Below are positions 48,401 to 60,626 of a DNA stretch of 64,000 nt, piece after piece (positions within the stretch are counted from its first letter, which is position 1; each line of letters opens with the position of its first letter). The notes under the pieces are model-generated. The model worked only from the letters and a program-made list of their open reading frames with translations, was not told the origin of the DNA and ran no database searches. The DNA lies in NCBI RefSeq assembly GCF_014633365.1, contig NC_068347.1:20916433-20980432 (forward strand), given 5' to 3'. The DNA is from Diospyros lotus. Its lineage: Eukaryota; Streptophyta; Magnoliopsida; Ericales; Ebenaceae. The translations under genes were made by a program, and so were the position numbers.

Positions 48401-50835
48401 AACTCAAAAACATAGGCAATTAAATCAGGACGATCAATAGGTTTTTGATGTGGTAATAATGGTGAAGTAATTTCTGGCCAATTGGGATTTGCAGTCATGG
48501 TCAGAAAAATATCTGGGTGTTGATTGTATCGCGTGATAGCCATTGAATCTTGAAAAATTTCAAACATATGTCTTGGACTACCAGTAAATGAAGATGGAAA
48601 AATAAACCTTTGACCAATTTGACCAGGTCGCATATAATCTAGATCCATATCTGACAACTCTTGGTAAAGCTCAGCCCGAAGTTTCACTTGATTAGGCTTG
48701 TAGTATGTCAATCGATTTTGCTCAGTTGCAGCCCAAGCATCTACCAAAAACTCTTGAAATAGTTTTCCACCTCTCAAAATTGTTGAATACTCTGTGGGTC
48801 GTTCAAACAAACGATAACTATAAAAATCCATTTGAGTAAGTCAATCAGTTGAAGGTCGATCATACTGAACATTCCACAATTTCAATTTAGGTTCCCATCC
48901 AAGCTCACCATATGGAAATAATAGAACATAATGTAATGGAAAATATGCTGGGTGACATTCATTAATTTGCATCAACTCATTATTTCCTCGAAAATGTAAG
49001 ATAATATCTCTCATTCCACTTGTCTCTATTCCATCACCCAGTATTACAATCACAATCTCATCTGCAGTTGGTAGGTTATACCGACGTCGATCAGTTCTTG
49101 AATTGTAATGAAGATGAGCAGGTAGATTGTGTCCTGCCGAGTCTAATTGATGTAAAATGACATGAGCTTGGCGAAATTTATCTACAAATGCATTGACTTG
49201 CAAAAAACTATCCTGAATAGTTTTGAGAACATCCCTTCTCAAGATAGGATTTCTACGATTACGAATTTCTAAAGCTGAATCAGGGTCATAGATATACAGT
49301 TGAGCATAACTCGCATCCTGCCCTGGTTGTGGTTGTAGTGATCCTGTTCGATGTCGCAATTCCCCATGAATTGTGAATGATGTAGGGCCCCTTCCACTGA
49401 GTACTCTAGGATCTAATGTAGCACCAAGACTCGTAAAAGCATTGGCTGCGTTGTACACTCGAGTATAACTTCGAAAGGATTTTGATTGATCATTATTCCC
49501 ATCATACAATGCCTGAAGTGGTGGAGGGGGTGTAATAAGTAAAGGTAACCTAACCTTTCCTTCCAAACAGCAAGTTCCGAATAAGGGACGTTTCATAGAT
49601 GATTTTGTCAATTTTTCATCCATCCAATGTAAGGTTGAACAATAAGGACATAATACATCCATCTTGCCAAGATAATGGCGGCAAGAATCCTTGTGTACCC
49701 GAACGTCAATTGATGTACTCATAGGCATGTCTTCTAATTCATCATCAGTACATAAATCTTCTTGAAGAAATTGATTCATAGGAGTAGACCTATGAATATT
49801 TGTGTATAAATAAAAATTTGTAAAATAAAACGATATGAGTAAAAGTATGTATTTCAAGATTATACACAGTAGTTTACCGATTTCTTTACGGAGTTAAAGA
49901 TGTGATTGGCATAGAAAACGAACATGTAGAATGATGGGTAACCATTATTCGTTTTTGTGCCGAATAAGAATCTTCAGTTATTGTTTCCCACTCCAGCCCA
50001 GTGCGATCGCGACGAATTGGTGTTAAAGAAGATTGTTTTGGGTTAATACATTCCTTTGATCTTTCTCGTTCTCGTCATAGGCGTTGTCCCAATTGGTATG
50101 CAGAACATGACTTTTGATTTTTTTCACGTTCTCGTCGTGCACGTTGGGCCAATGTAGCTTTTGATAACACATTATCATTGTGTGCCTATAATGAGAATAT
50201 TTTAGGAGTATGCACTTGTTGGTTTAAAGACACTACCCATCTCTTTAGTGTGTAATGTTTTCTACTTTCCTTTTTATTCTTCATGTTCTTTCCCTAAAAA
50301 TTTCTTATAAGAAAAATAAAAAATAAAAAAAACTATATTATGTAGTTTTCTATTTTTTTTTATGTTTTTCTCTTATAAATTTTCTTCTCTTATTCGTTTT
50401 CTTCTCTTTTTAATAGATAAACATATTAAAAATTCAGATTAATGCTTACTTTAACATGTTTTAGAAAAACATTCCACATTCAATAAAAAGAATTTTGAAT
50501 AAATATTTGAAAAGAAACTTTTTAAAAATGTACATAGAAAAGAGTACATGACACTACTATGTAATTCCTAAAAAAATTAATATGACAATATTCAAAAAAG
50601 AAACTTTTAAAACTAGTTGAGAAACCATACCACATGATGTGCATTTTTCTTTCCTTTGCCAGAAGGGATAGCCTTTTCTTTTTCCTTTGCCTTTGCCTAT
50701 AATAAAAAATAAGTAGAATATATTTATAAATTATTTTTAAAATGATAAGAAAATGTATATCCTTACCTCACGAATGCAAATAGTATTAAGGTCACGCACA
50801 TCGCGAATAACAACATTAACATTTCTTTTTTAAAG
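45474..50835 (-). pseudogene. Helitron Rep/helicase protein (RepHel), multi-exon, broken
   Basis: Inferred small N-terminal exons lie at about 50835-50767 (NVNVVIRDVRDLNTICIRE), 50696-50631 (Lys-rich) and 50185-49878 (LSKATLAQRARRERE, then DRTGLEWETITEDSYSAQK). The main part starts at 49790. It holds the Helitron-like N domain (HLHYNSRTDRRRYNLPTADE, RDIILHFRGNN), the Rep core with the two-His motif GLPHMHALLFL (about 48290), and AYLSKLFNYHINVEVC with KYIHKYIYKGYD. A PIF1-type helicase follows with Walker A GGARTGKT (46850), Walker [15 protein letters not shown] and HVALSRC. One intron lies at 46338-46239. In-frame stops at 48841, 48307, 46987 and 46504 inactivate it. Two of these fall where Arg (CGA) is expected. 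Confidence 0.88.
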
Positions 50836-53049
50836 AAATCGAACCTATACATACAAACACATTAGAGTGATAAATAAAATTTTATACACATAAATAAAAA
50901 AATTAATAAACAAAATTGATATTACGGTTCGGTGTAAGTCTCCATCCACCTATAAAGTATGAGGAAAAAAACATTCTATTAGAAGAAAATTAGATATGAT
51001 AAGTTTTTTTTTTAAAAAAATAGGCCTTACATTATAAGAGAGGTACTTAAAATTATATGAAGAAAAAAAAACTTACTTGACCAAAAATAGTGATATTGTC
51101 CATAACTGTTGTACTTCAATCTAAAAATATTTGGTTATATAATTTTAGACACAAAAAAATAAAAAATTAGGAATACTAAATAGTTAACATGGATTTATTT
51201 GGCAATGTCATGTTATTTCCAAATCAGTTGCTACTAAATTAAATAATAAAATTTAATATTTTATTTAAATAAATAACTGTCATGCATAAAAAATACTTAA
51301 CGGGTTATAATCAAGATGTATTTTAACAATCACATTAAAATGATAAAATTAAAATTAGAGCACAACAATTGTTCAAATTTGAACTCTTATCTTTCCTAAC
51401 TGACTTCACTTTTATATTAATGAAATTAAAACCAAAATCAAAACTTGGTATGAATAATTATCACTTGGAAAGTCCATGGCAATCGTCGCCCGTTGCTGGC
51501 TGCCATGGCTACGGCCATCAATGGAAAGAACCCTGATTCGAGGTCGAAGAAATTTGGGTTCTTGACCGTGAGTGGTTGGGAACCCTTGTGTTCCCCGACC
51601 CCCATGGGTTAGAAACTCTTGGTCGGGGAATACGTTTTTTTTATGTTATTTTAATTAAAAAAATTGATTATAATAAAATAAAAAATAGAATCAATAAAAT
51701 AAAAAAATAACACAAATAAATGAATTCTTTTTGAGTAACCAATTTCGATTTAAAATCACCTTTCATCATCATTAAAGAAAGAAGTTTTTATTTCTTTTGA
51801 AATTAAATCATTTATGACTTTTTTTTTATTTAAAAAATTTCAAATGTTGTAGTCCATAATTTTTTTAAAAATTGATATTTAGAATACTTAATATTAGATT
51901 CCAAACTGAAAATTAAAAAACATTTTAAACGTGAGCATTTGTGCATACATAAACATGTAGTGTAGTCCATAATGTTTTAATTGCTTCTAAACATTATGTA
52001 TATACACATAAGTTTGCTTCTGTGCATACACATACACATTAGTTTGTTATAAACTGTTTAATGTTTATGTATGCACAGAATCAATTAATCTTAATTAAAA
52101 AAATTTAAAAATTGCGACCCATGGAGCATCTTTTGACGCCTATATACATACACAGCATCTTTTGCTACATACACATACATAAATTAAATTTTTAATTAAC
52201 AATAGAGCATCTTTTGATAAAAATGCTCATAACTCAGACATATATTTGCTCATTCAAGTGACAGTAAGATTTTGACAGAAACCATTTGATAGAAGTACAT
52301 ACACATAAATACACAGAAACGAACTCCATTTGATAGAAACGCTCCCATTTCACTTCATTTGACAGAAGCACTCAAATAAAGAGAGAAACGCTCGTTAATT
52401 AAAAATTTGACAGAAATGCTATATATATGCATTTCTGTTAATCCATATGGATTAAACATTATCCGCAAATGGATTAAACATTAAGATCTTGCATTAAGAA
52501 TTATGTGAAAGAAATCTTTGCGTGAAAAGAGGGAAACAGTTAAAATGAAGTGAGATGGGAAGTGGAGTGGGAATCAGTAGGAAAGAAATCTTGCATTAAA
52601 CATTAATACAAACGGAGTTCATTTGAGATGGGAGCGTTTCTGTCAAATGGATTAAACATTAGATTTCAAACGTAACTCGAATGAGCAGCAAACATTAAAC
52701 AGGAAATATTATATTGCTTCTGTGCATACATAAACATTAAACAAAGAATAACAAACAGAAATGTATACATAGATTTGCAAACATTAGATTCCAAACTGAA
52801 AACATTAAACATTAAACATTTGACTACTTCCTTCACAATCTAATAGTGAGCAACAAACACACAAAATATATTTATATGTATGTAAACAACGAACACCATC
52901 ATTTCTGGCGTACATTCACATAAATACATACACATATATGTGGCGTTGGCAGGGGCGACGGGGACGGCGAGGCGAGCTGCACTGTGGCCGGGTGGCGGCG
53001 ACGACAGGTGTGAGTGGCTGCAAGGGCAACAGGGGCGATGGCACAAGTG
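50836..53049. other. Helitron 5' region, non-coding
   Basis: AT-rich with short recurring phrases (GACAGAAATGCT, TTTGATAGAAACGCTC, ATTAAACATTAAACAT) at about 52200-52830, and a GC-rich island at 52937-53040. No RPA-like or other second Helitron gene could be read. Confidence 0.4.
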
Positions 53050-53990
53050 TATATCTATATAATTAATAATTTAAAAATATCAAATATCAAATGTACACAA
53101 AATAATAGGATACACATAATCAAATGTACATAATGAATAATCAAATACACAATTAGATACACACATACACATAATCAAATACACTAAATTAACACACATA
53201 TTTGTATACATAAACTAAACTAAATTAAATTAACACTAAATTAATTTAACACACACACGTGTATATTAATTAATCAAATGTACACTAAATTAATAATTTT
53301 AAAATATCAAATGTACACAAAACATAAAACACTATAAAAAATACACAAAATAATAGGATACAAATAATCAAATGTACATAAATTAACACACATATTTGTA
53401 TACAGTAAACTAAATTAAATTAACACTAAATTAATTTACAGTAAACTAACACTAAATTAAATTAAATTAACACTAAATGAATTTACACTAAACTAAATTA
53501 ACACACTAAATTAGCGCGCGCGCGCACACACACACACACGTGTATATCTATATAATACACTAAATTAATAATTTTAAAATATCAAATGTACACAAAACAT
53601 AAAACACTATAAAAAAACACACATATTTGTATACAGTAAACTAAATTAAATTAACACTAAATTAATTTACAATAAACTAACACTAAATTAAATTAAATTA
53701 ACACTAAATTAATTTACAATAAACTAACACTAAATTAAATTAAATTAACACTAAATGAATTTACACTAAACTAAATTAACACACATATCTATATACATAA
53801 TCAAATAACACACATAAAACATAAAACAGTATAAAAAATACAGAAAATAATAGGATACACATAAACAATTAGATACACACATACACATAATCAAATACAC
53901 ACATATCTGTATACATAAACTAAACTAAATTAAATTAACACTAAATTAATTTACACTAAACTAACACTAAACTAAATTAAATGAAGACCA
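53050..53990. repeat. Degenerate tandem repeats built on ACACTAAATTAA
   Basis: Units of about 46 bp (AACACTAAATTAATTTACAATAAACT and AACACTAAATTAAATTAA) recur, most cleanly at 53650-53770. A larger block beginning AAAATATCAAATGTACACAAAACATAAAAC occurs at about 53304 and 53574. Confidence 0.7.
53514..53548. repeat. Alternating purine-pyrimidine tract (CG)n(CA)n
   Basis: GCGCGCGCGCACACACACACACACGTGTATAT is almost strictly alternating, a sequence type able to adopt left-handed DNA. Confidence 0.85.
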
Positions 53991-54075
53991 AATACACGTT
54001 GCGCAACTATTGTAAATTAATACACGTCTTGAAGTAGCGCAACAGTTGCAGAACACCAAATACCTGAAAGTGAAC

Positions 54076-54080
54076 ACCAA

Positions 54081-54114
<34 letters not shown>

Positions 54115-54116
54115 GA
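54076..54116. repeat. TA microsatellite followed by GA repeats
   Basis: About 13 AT units run into AGAGAGAGAG. The GA-rich strand bias continues to about 54420 (minus strand: CT-rich). Confidence 0.9.
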
Positions 54117-54585
54117 CCTTCTGGAAGTGGGTGGCGGCGGCGTGGCGGGGGCGACGGCAGTGCGCAGTAGGGGCGGGATGCAAGGATGCGGCGGGCGATG
54201 CAAAAGCGGTGATGATGGCGTGGGTGGGTTACGCGGCGGCGAGAGAGGGAGAGAGACAGAGAAGGGGGTGGGCGAGGGGTGGCGACGATGGGGTGGGTGG
54301 GTCGACCGCCGGTGAGAGAGAGAAAGAGAGAGGGAGAGAGAGAGGCAGTGTGGGAAAGAGGGTAAGTTTTGGGCAGGCAGGTGGGAAACAGAGAGGGAGA
54401 GAGAAAGGCAGAGAGTGAAACACAATTGGGTGTGCGGTGTGATGGGATGGTTTTGGGCGGGCGGTCGCGGGGGAGGGGGGGGACGTGGATCTCAACTGTT
54501 GAATTAATTTGAGAATTGATCTCAGCCACACAAACATAGATTGTCTATACACATTTTCAAAAAACTTCTCGCTATATTATATAGA

Positions 54586-55959
54586 TATGAGATGATCAAT
54601 GAGGATGAACACATGCTTATATATTCGCAAGTTAATTAGAGATAATTAATCTCATATATAAGCATAGAATTGAATGACCATCGAGAGAGACTTTTGGTTG
54701 TCATATGATCATTGATTTTCAACCCAACACAAAAGTTAGCAAATTCGAGTAATGAAAGATTAAATCATATAAAGAATGATGGTAGATTCATGACCCCAAC
54801 GACTTCGATTTCTGAGTTCCAAAACCAAAAGATTTGTTTTTGTATTTTTCCAATTAGTTTTTTAGTTCTAGTTATATAAACACCAATTGTTAATAACATT
54901 ATTAATTGTGTGTGTTTCGTTGAAGTTGAGAGTAGTTAAAGTAGGAATCATTAGCCAATCCTCGTGGGAACGATACTCTATTCATCACTATATTATTTAT
55001 CACAATTCGTCCACTTGTGAGATAGAATAGGCAGGCAAAAACCCAATTCACCCCCCTCTTAGATGTCTAATATTTCTCACAGTTGCAATTCTCTCTCTCA
55101 ACTAGTGAGTTCTTCTTCATTCTAGAACCTTAGAAACCCTTTTCTCCTTATCTCCAATTAGCTCCTTGATTTCCTATTGCTAGAGTAGCAACACCAGTCC
55201 AATAGTGTGACTATTTGAATTTGGAAATCCTTTTTCCTAAACCCATTGCAGCTTAATCATCTATAAGATACTTGGATAGTTGTAGGTTTCATCTCTTTTC
55301 GGAGTGTGGACTAACTAGGGCCCTTGCATTTTCAGGTGTCGAATTGGTTGTGCGGTTGGCTATTTGGAATAGTTTGACTATTCAAGACATTGTTCAGGAG
55401 CTGTCCAACAAGCACAGGAGCTACCTCGAGAGGAATTTTCGCCTCTACATCAGACTCGAAACTCTCCATTAAGGAATACCTTTCTAACCCCCAATGGATG
55501 GTTTCATTTTGTATTACACATGGTTGTCGATACCTAGTCTTTCAAGGTGATCTTCTTTTATTTTCGCTGCGTTTATCATGTGTTTTCAAAAATATTTTAA
55601 AAATCGATAAAAACCCTTGCATGATACACCAAGAGTTGGCATTTCCCTTCAGGAACCCCTTCAGAATAGTATAAACCTAGTAAGTCTTCTAAGAAGATGA
55701 GTTCCTTAAGGTGAGTTTTCATTGCTAAACGTAACAACATGTTATTTACTACGTGTGAGTTGTTTAGAAGAACTTAGTGTTACTATGTGCTAGTTGTTTG
55801 AGAGGACATCTACTATTTGTTACCTTGGAGTTTTTTGGGAGAATGATTCTATCGACAGAATGCTTCTTTGGGAGGATGATACTTCCTCCAAAGCGGAGAG
55901 TTTTTTTCTCTAGGGGAACTAGGCATCATGTGCATTTTTCAAGAGAAAAACATATTCTC
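54586..55959. other. Unassigned sequence right of the Helitron
   Basis: No recognised protein. AACCCAATTCACCCCCCTCTTAG at about 55040 resembles a phrase found in LTRs (compare GGGGGGTGAATTGG at 56325). A less AT-rich part at 55270-55470 has a short open frame of no known family. Confidence 0.3.
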
Positions 55960-56290
55960 TCAAAGCTTATTCCACAACAAAATGTCCTCATCAACATAAC
56001 CATTAAAAAAAAGTTGATTTTACATCTAAATGTCATATTTTCCACTTTATCTATACGACTAATGCAATAAGAATTTTGATAGCATCCAAGCTCACCATAG
56101 GAGCAAATGTCTCAAAATAGTTTATTCCTTGCCATTGAGAGTGCCCTTTCACTATAAGTCATGCTTTGTATTTGTTAATTGAACCATCTGGATTAAACTT
56201 TAACCTATACACCCATTTAACTTTAATTATCTGCTTGCCTTTTGGTTTATCAACAAGTTTCCATGTATGATTCTTTTTTATCATTGCAAT
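55960..56290 (-). pseudogene. Copia element D: reverse transcriptase start
   Basis: The minus strand reads MIKKNHTWKLVDKPKGKQII, KVKWVYRLKFNPDGSINKYK, then after a stop IVKGHSQWQGINYFETFAPM and VSLDAIKILIAL. In a shifted frame HLDVKSTFF and NGYVDEDIL follow. This is the start of copia RVT_2. It is cut upstream by an LTR at 56291 and downstream before the YVDD motif, and is broken by stops and a frame change. Confidence 0.8.
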
Positions 56291-56982
56291 TGATAGAAAT
56301 AAAGTGCTACGGCACACACCAAGAGGGGGGTGAATTGGTTATTTAAAAAAAAATTGACTTTCAAAACTTTAAACAATGTAAAATATTTTCCAATGAAGGA
56401 TTGTATGAGAAACAAGTGAGGAATGGAAAGGTGCTAAAAAGTAAATTAAATAACACAAGCATACAAGAGCACAAAGATTTATAGTGGTTCGGCTTATCCA
56501 AGTCTAGTCCACTACCTTAGTTCCTTACTAAAGATTTTAAACTCAATCCACTAAAGCACCTACTCAAACCAAGTAAGTCTTCTAGTCCAAAGGCTAGGAA
56601 AATACAACCTCCTATCAAATAGATAGGCCCTCAAGCACTACAAGCTTGGAAAAATGAATACAATAATACAAGAAGAGTTCTAAGAGTTTAACCTCTTAGT
56701 TATAAGTTCTCTCATTGGAAGACAAGGCTTAAAAGAGATTAAACAATGAATAGATTACAAGTCTTTACAATAAAAAATGAATAAGAGAAAATAATGTAAG
56801 CACAGTAAATTCTCTTAAACACTTGCTAGCTTGATAGTTGAATCATCTAACAGCTTTAAATAATCTTCTGGACGAGCATTTATAGTTGTGGGTGCTAGCT
56901 TCCAAAAATCTTACTGTTGGGGTTGTTAGGCGCTCATTTAATGCACTTCATAAATAGCAGTTGCATTTCCTACAATAAGAGC
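56291..56982 (-). mobile_element. LTR fragment related to the solo LTR at 10134-11490
   Basis: On the minus strand it ends CTATCA at 56291, like the solo LTR end CCTATCA at 10134. It shares the phrases GGATTTATAGTG(G/A)TTCGG and TAGTCCACTACCTTAGT (about 56478-56520 here, 10442-10488 there) and a TATA-like site (minus strand, near 56878). Its U3 is cut at 56982 by the next element. Confidence 0.7.
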
Positions 56983-57069
56983 TGTAATATTCTAGTATTT
57001 TGAGAATAATAATAATTAATTTTTTTATTTTATTTTTAACATCAATTAGAGATTATAATTAAAAAAAAA

Positions 57070-57360
57070 AAACTAATGGGCTTAAAGTTAGTGGTTTAAC
57101 TTGAAAAATAAAATGTTAAGTAAATGGGCTTAGAGTTAGTAGGCTAAAAAGAAATGTTAAGTAAATGAGCTTATAATTAGTGGTCTAAGTTGAAAAAGGA
57201 AAGATTAAATAAATGGGTTTAGAATTAGTGGGCTAAATTGAAAAAAGAAAGGCTAAGTAAAAGGGCTTATAGTTAGTGGGCTAAGTTGAGAAATGAAAGG
57301 ATAAGTAAATTGGCTTAGAGTTAGTAGGCTAAGAAAGTGGGCATAAATTTATGGACTAAA
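57070..57360. repeat. U3 tandem repeat block 1, unit about 46 bp
   Basis: About six degenerate units of TAAATGGGCTTAGAGTTAGT with GGGCTAAGTTGAAAAATGAA. The same block is present in the 3' LTR at about 62050-62340. Confidence 0.75.
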
Positions 57361-57420
57361 TAAAAGAATAATTTATTCAAAATAAGATTTAGTTGAAAAT
57401 AATTAAAATAACAAAATAAT

Positions 57421-57730
57421 TAAAGATAGTGGGTGAAATAATGAAGAAATGTGAAGACAAAGTAGAGTGTGGATAAAAAATCAAAGATAATGGGTGAATT
57501 AATGGAGAAATGTGGGAGACAAAATATGGTGTGGACAAATAATCAAAGATAATGGATGAATTAATGGAGAAATATGGGAGACAAAGTAGAGTGTGGCTAA
57601 ATAATCAAAGATAATGGGTGAATTAATGGAGAAATGTGAAAGATAAAGTAGAGTATGGACAAATAATCAAAGATAATGGGTGAATTAATTGAGAAATGTG
57701 GGAAACAAAGTAGGGTGTAGACAAATAATT
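57421..57730. repeat. U3 tandem repeat block 2, unit about 62 bp, five copies
   Basis: The units begin AAAGATAATGGGTGAATTAA and end GTGTGGACAAATAATC. They lie 100-400 bp upstream of the LTR TATA box and recur in the 3' LTR at about 62400-62710. Confidence 0.85.
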
Positions 57731-57830
57731 AAAAATTATAAGTGAGATTTAGTGGAAAATAATTAAGAAAGGTGATAAAATAATAAAAGATAGTAGATCA
57801 CTACAATTATACTAAACTTAATTCAACATC

Positions 57831-57838
57831 TATAAATA
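57831..57838 (+). promoter_or_regulatory. LTR TATA box
   Basis: TATAAATA followed by GAGAAAA, at the same place in both LTRs. Confidence 0.65.
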
Positions 57839-59433
57839 GAGAAAATTTGAAAGGTTGGAGGACTTGAATTAGAAAGAGAGAGGTTGTAAAAAATGAGGAT
57901 TTGAGAGTAAGAGAGAGATTTGAGAAAGAGAAAGAAAGAATATAGAGAAAAATATCAAAAAATTTCTAGAAAAATCCTATAGGTTGGGTTTAGTAGTTCG
58001 TGTGAAAATTTGTGATAAAAGGCGTTATTGGATACGCAAACCGAGACTTCATTGCAGTATAGAAGAATACCGAATCACTCCGCGGGAAGGTAAGTTATCT
58101 TCAAAAATTTCTTTAAAATTTCTAGAAATATTAGAATGGTATTTTAGAATTTTTTATGGTGAAATTGGAAGAGAAATGCATGATTAGTATTTATTATGGA
58201 TTTTTTAGGCAATAGATGCTTGAAAATCGAAGAGAAAATGAGAAATAAATAAAACATGGATTTTAAAAATTATGAGGAAATTTTTGGGGCTTAGGAATAT
58301 TGTTTTAGGAATTATTGTGAAGAGAAATTGAGAAACTTTTATGAGAAAATATTTATTTCATAATCTTGAGGAAATAATAGGAGGAAATTGGAGAAATTAA
58401 AAAAATTAGAGAAACATTAGAAATCTGATTTTCTTAAGTAATTATGATGCCAAGGTACGTCAAGATTCATAATTGAGTACAATTGAAAGACCGACGCGAA
58501 TTTTGAGGCAAAATTACGTTAGGGGTAAAATTATCTTTTTATAAGGTAAGTTGTACTATTCAACTGGATTTAGTTTATGAAAATGGCTTGTAAATGGTTC
58601 CACCAAAAACCTGATTTTATGTAAATGATTTTATCATGTTGTCATGACTTGATGTGAGTATGTCATGTAGATTGCATTTACATGTATTGATTTATGAAAT
58701 ATGCATATAAGCATGATGAGATTCACGGTCATACGTTGCATGGGTTTGAGATTAGGTACTAGCTCCGTTACTTTGCCAAGGGTGCACCCATACACCTTGG
58801 TCTGGCAGGGAGACTAGAAAAATGACGGGTAATCTTAAGGTGTAGTTGACCCAAACATGAGAGTTATGATGTTATGTGCATTGCACACATACACGAGCAT
58901 TAAATGTTTTGTACCTTTACTTAGATGATTCATCATCTAACTTGGGCTTTGCCCCTAGAATATTCAAACATTCTAGATGAAAATTGTAGCAGAAACGAGG
59001 ATGAATGAGGCACGTAATGGCACTTAGCAAAGTGCATGATGAGTTGTATGATCAGTTGAACGTATGTTATATTGCTCATGTATTTAAGTTCTACTACTTC
59101 GAATTCTAAATGTTTTGAGAAATGATGATATAGAACCCTATTTAGGGTTAATGTTAGTTGAGAACTTATGTTATGTATTAGGTGATGCTGAGAAATTTAT
59201 GTTTTCGTGATGCCGTGATGTAAAGAACTAATTTATGATTAATGTTATGATATTAGGTTCGATTCTTGCTTCCGCTATTGATGTTTATGTAATTCTTTTT
59301 TGAGATAAATGTATGAAAATTTTGGGATGGATAAGAGTAGTGATATGATTTAGTTTTAATAGTATTGAAAAAAAAATTATTATCCCAGAATTGTCCTAAG
59401 TTTTAACGCGCTTGAAAAATGAGGCGTTACAAT

Positions 59434-59447
59434 TGGTATCAATGCGA
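59434..59447 (+). promoter_or_regulatory. Primer-binding site, tRNA-iMet type
   Basis: TGGTATCAATGC starts two bases after the LTR end. The consensus for initiator-Met priming is TGGTATCAGAGC. Confidence 0.7.
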
Positions 59448-60489
59448 ATTGATAATTGAAGACTTAGAAAAGTTTGACTTGGAGATTAAGTGTTATTTCA
59501 GTTAAGGACTCACATAACTTGGCCTTATTTGGAGATTTAGGGAATAGCAACTCAGAGACTTAAGGTGACGTGATACGGTTATAGCCAGTTAGTGAGAATG
59601 CTAAGTGGAGACTTAAGGGGGAGAGAAACTGAGTTTGATCCCTACTTAGTGATTTGGGGAATGACGATAGAAGTCTTAGAGGTTATTCTGAGGATTCTAA
59701 CCTCGTTAAGCGATAGAACAACTAGTCAGGTTGACTTAGCTATTGAAGTTAGGATATGATGATTCAGGTGTAAGGTTGACTCAGTAACCGTGATTATGGA
59801 TTCGATAGAATAAGAGACTGTTGATTTGAGGTTAATCTATTTGAAGTTGCTAGTCGATATCTTCACACTGAGTGATGAGGTAATTGGTAGTTATCAAGAT
59901 TGATCAAGTCATGGATGATTAGTCTGGTGTCATAGCCTAGCTGTTGAGTTAGGATCGAATGATAAGTGTTTTCGAGGATCATTTAGTGTCTTGGAAATAA
60001 GATGTGGATCGAGAACCCTATGATTTGGGGTCAAATCAAATAGATATGATATCAGACTTAGATATTTCTATTCTAAGAATTGGAAAATGGCATTAACTAA
60101 GATGATGGGGTGGGGTCCAAGTTCCAATGAACTAGATTGCAAGATGTGCCACTAGTTAGTAATTTGACTATGAAATTCTGTTCCGATAGCTGTGAGAAAT
60201 CTTTAGGACAATCAATTATGAAAATAAAGAGCCTGTTAATATGTGATATAGGTACTTGCGGTCGGTGAAAAATCGTAAGAAATTTAAGGTAATAAGGAAA
60301 ATACCAGGGTATGTTCTTGGAAGATGTATTAAATTTTTTTCTTGACAAAATTGATAACTTGAGGTTATCTGATGATCAACTAAGTGTGACTTGGTTAAGG
60401 ATGTAAATCATCAGGTTTTCAAAGAGATGATAATTAAGAGCCAATATTTTATTTGATGAATTATTAAACAACTACAAGAGGCTTAATAT
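59448..60489. other. Leader/internal region without coding signal
   Basis: No gag or other protein is readable. This is moderately AT-rich sequence between the primer site and the captured gene. Confidence 0.5.
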
Positions 60490-60592
60490 TTATGATTGAT
60501 ATGCGATCAAGGAATAAGACATTAGAGTACCCAAACATATATCATTCATTACATATGTTCAATACAGTTACAAGAGATCAAGCCATACAATT

Positions 60593-60619
<27 letters not shown>
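60593..60619. repeat. AC microsatellite
   Basis: About 13 AC units directly 3' of the LOB-domain stop codon. Confidence 0.9.
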
Positions 60620-60624
<5 letters not shown>

Positions 60625-60626
60625 CG

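Larger units (their letters stand above)
44736..54585 (-). mobile_element. Helitron, about 9.85 kb, with both probable ends
   Basis: On the minus strand the left end is TCTATATAATATAGCGAGAAG at 54585, a typical Helitron 5' start beginning TC and preceded by A. The right end near 44736 has an imperfect hairpin (GCCGTGCC, loop TTTA, GGCCTGGGC), then ATTCCTTAG, followed by T. Helitrons insert between A and T and end in CTRR about ten bases after a hairpin. The last four bases deviate from CTRR here. The Rep/helicase gene lies between. The 3.7 kb between gene and 5' end holds low-complexity and repetitive sequence. No target duplication is expected. Confidence 0.7.
56983..59431 (+). repeat. 5' LTR, 2449 bp
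   Basis: It runs TGTAATATTC to AGGCGTTACA. A TATA box TATAAATA lies at 57831-57838 (matching 62810-62817 in the 3' LTR). U3 contains two tandem repeat blocks. A 700-bp sample differs from the 3' LTR by roughly 3-5%. The open frame at 57984-58187 has no known domain. Confidence 0.85.

Noticed and set aside
54017..54529. Long minus-strand open frame rich in Ser, Pro and Leu
   Set aside because: It is the translation of CT-rich low-complexity and TA-repeat sequence, with open frames in other frames too and no family resemblance.
50836..54585. RPA-like second gene of the Helitron
   Set aside because: I looked for an OB-fold protein upstream of RepHel on the minus strand and could not read one.
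57984..58187. Open frame in the LTR, repeated at 62899-63165
   Set aside because: It recurs only because the LTRs are duplicated. The start lies just after the LTR TATA box, but no domain is recognisable and the two versions differ by many replacements.
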